Shown one piece after another: positions 5,553-6,149 of a DNA stretch of 6,149 bases. The stretch comes from Candidatus Zhuqueibacterota bacterium (lineage in GTDB: Bacteria > Zhuqueibacterota > QNDG01), in NCBI GenBank assembly GCA_003645915.1, contig QNDG01000106.1, positions 1 to 6,149 on the forward strand, written 5' to 3'. The translations under genes were made by a program, and so were the position numbers. The stretch's first letter is position 1; each line of letters opens with the position of its first letter. The notes beneath the pieces are model-generated. The model was given only the letters and a program-made list of their open reading frames with translations. It was not told where the DNA came from and searched no databases.

Positions 5553-5585
5553 CCCCCCTACTATTGCCCCCAAACCCCTGTTCCC
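5553..5585 (-). other. G-run cluster, possible G-quadruplex
   Basis: The plus strand reads C6-TACTATTG-C5-AAA-C4-TGTT-C3, so the minus strand has four G runs of 3, 4, 5 and 6 separated by 4, 3 and 8 bases. One loop exceeds the usual limit of seven. Such runs are out of place in AT-rich DNA. On the minus strand the element would lie in the leader of any transcript entering the paralog array. Confidence 0.4.
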
Positions 5586-5670
5586 TAATCAATTGAACTC
5601 TCATACCTATTCATCAAATTACATTCCCCCACACAATATATCTAAAATCTATCCCTTACAATATATACAT

Positions 5671-5699
5671 ATTATATAAATAAATACACTATCATTAAA
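5671..5699 (-). promoter_or_regulatory. Candidate sigma-70-type promoter upstream of the array
   Basis: TATAAT (5676-5671) is a perfect -10 box, with TTTAAT (5699-5694) as a poor -35 box at a 17-base spacing. It points towards the paralog array. AT-rich DNA produces such matches by chance, so support is weak. Confidence 0.25.
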
Positions 5700-5851
5700 G
5701 TACTTTTTTGTAATTCCAATCACCTTATGTAGATATATCTTAACTTATTATAAATAAAACTGTCCTGAACATACCCCAAATCAAATTATTATCAATCCCA
5801 TAACTTTAATATTTTCAAATAAATATAACTTAACTTATTTAAAATTAAATT

Positions 5852-5861
5852 ATTTCGAAAT
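5852..5861. repeat. Perfect 10-bp palindrome ATTTCGAAAT
   Basis: A self-complementary site in the gene-free region, one of four palindromes within about 300 bases. It could bind a dimeric regulator, but no function can be assigned. Confidence 0.3.
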
Positions 5862-5940
5862 GTCTTTTAGGGAGAGTACTGAGAATATCAATATCATTAA
5901 AACCTAACCCAATTACTTCTCTTAATCCTGTCCTTATCTA

Positions 5941-5997
5941 AATTCATAACTTCAATAAAATTAATAAATTATATTATAGAAGAATTTATAACTTCAA
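5941..5997. repeat. 15-base direct repeat, one mismatch, spaced by 42 bases
   Basis: AATTCATAACTTCAA (5941-5955) and AATTTATAACTTCAA (5983-5997) differ at one base. The core ATAACTT also occurs at 5800-5806 and 5825-5831, all in the same orientation. The 42-base offset is close to four helical turns. This resembles a weak set of iterons or operator sites, but may be chance in AT-rich DNA. Confidence 0.35.
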
Positions 5998-6006
5998 ATA
6001 TTTGAA
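5993..6006. repeat. Perfect 14-bp palindrome TTCAAATATTTGAA
   Basis: TTCAAATATTTGAA overlaps the end of the second direct-repeat copy. The flanking AAC and GTT can extend the pairing if TAA is bulged. No T-run suggests a terminator; a binding site is more likely. Confidence 0.4.
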
Positions 6007-6030
6007 TAAGTTAGCATTTTTAATAATAAA

Positions 6031-6042
6031 TCAGATATCTGA
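6031..6042. repeat. Perfect 12-bp palindrome TCAGATATCTGA
   Basis: The same 12 bases occur again at 1026-1037 inside the large gene. Related CAGATATC cores lie at 5520-5527 and 6062-6069. A regulatory or modification site is possible. Confidence 0.35.
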
Positions 6043-6126
6043 ATTTTAAATCCAAACCTTGCAGATATCCTTTAAAAAACCCAAAATAAAAAATTTGTCT
6101 ATTTTGAACCTATGCACCCAATTGAA

Positions 6127-6141
6127 CAACTAGTTGGCAAC
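6127..6141. repeat. Nested short palindromes at the right edge
   Basis: CAACTAGTTG (6127-6136) is a perfect 10-bp palindrome, and GTTG-G-CAAC (6133-6141) overlaps it. The sequence turns GC-rich (AAGCCGCG) at the window end, which suggests the start of a different element, but nothing can be identified. Confidence 0.3.
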
Positions 6142-6149
6142 AAGCCGCG

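Larger units (their letters stand above)
5442..6149. other. Gene-free AT-rich region with palindromes and a G-run cluster
   Basis: No credible coding region is seen on either strand. The open stretches are short and have neither ribosome-binding sites nor recognisable motifs. On the minus strand this is the upstream region of the paralog array, so it is where a promoter for the array would be expected. It holds the separate elements listed below: G-run cluster, promoter candidate, palindromes and direct repeat. No tRNA or rRNA is seen. Confidence 0.7.

Noticed and set aside
6100..6149. Integron attC site or transposon end at the right edge, suggested by short palindromes and AAGCCGCG.
   Set aside because: The conserved RYYYAAC and GTTRRRY boxes are not present in the correct arrangement, and the window ends before a second arm could be seen.

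Overview
The window is AT-rich and every convincing gene lies on the minus strand, so transcription runs from high to low coordinates. Gene order in that direction is: a decayed copy of a hexapeptide-repeat protein (5441-5029), three intact paralogs of it (5095-4181, 4181-3522, 3522-2785), a stub of a further paralog (2784-2713), a small unknown protein (2614-2282), and a large protein that leaves the window at base 1 (2221-1). Every stop codon visible in a gene is TAA, so there is no sign of a recoded stop. There are no RNA genes, CRISPR arrays, transposases or phage hallmark genes. The sequence does not identify the organism. Low GC, co-directional packed genes and expanded paralogs fit an accessory region of a low-GC bacterium or a large phage or other extrachromosomal element, but this is inference.

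The centre of the window (about 2713-5441) is a tandem family of left-handed beta-helix proteins. Each intact member has an N-terminal cap of about 53-55 residues like that of E. coli YdcK (RTLYQIRAL, LGG(Y/F)IESE, (N/D)CW). A run of six-residue rungs of the type V-Y-G-N-A-x follows, and then a conserved C-terminal domain of about 46 residues. Rung number differs: 24, 20 and 34 in the intact genes and about 10 in the decayed one. At DNA level this is an array of 18-bp units, about 88 in all. The intact genes overlap by one base (TAATG or the derived AGTG), and the last codons of each gene carry the Shine-Dalgarno-like sequence of the next, so they look translationally coupled and made by unit-by-unit duplication.

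Both ends of the family are decaying. The most upstream copy lacks its N-terminus, has a 2-bp insertion in a rung, and has lost its stop, so it reads on into the next gene. The most downstream copy keeps only about 13 family residues before its sequence breaks off.

The left third holds a 740-residue partial protein of unknown function. It has a good helix-turn-helix at residues 240-259, a possible second one, a probable beta-rich section and a long Lys/Glu/Arg coiled-coil C-terminus. Its start codon lies in an 11-bp perfect inverted repeat that could control translation. The right end (5442-6149) has no gene. It holds a G-run cluster, several perfect palindromes, a short direct repeat and a weak promoter candidate for the array.
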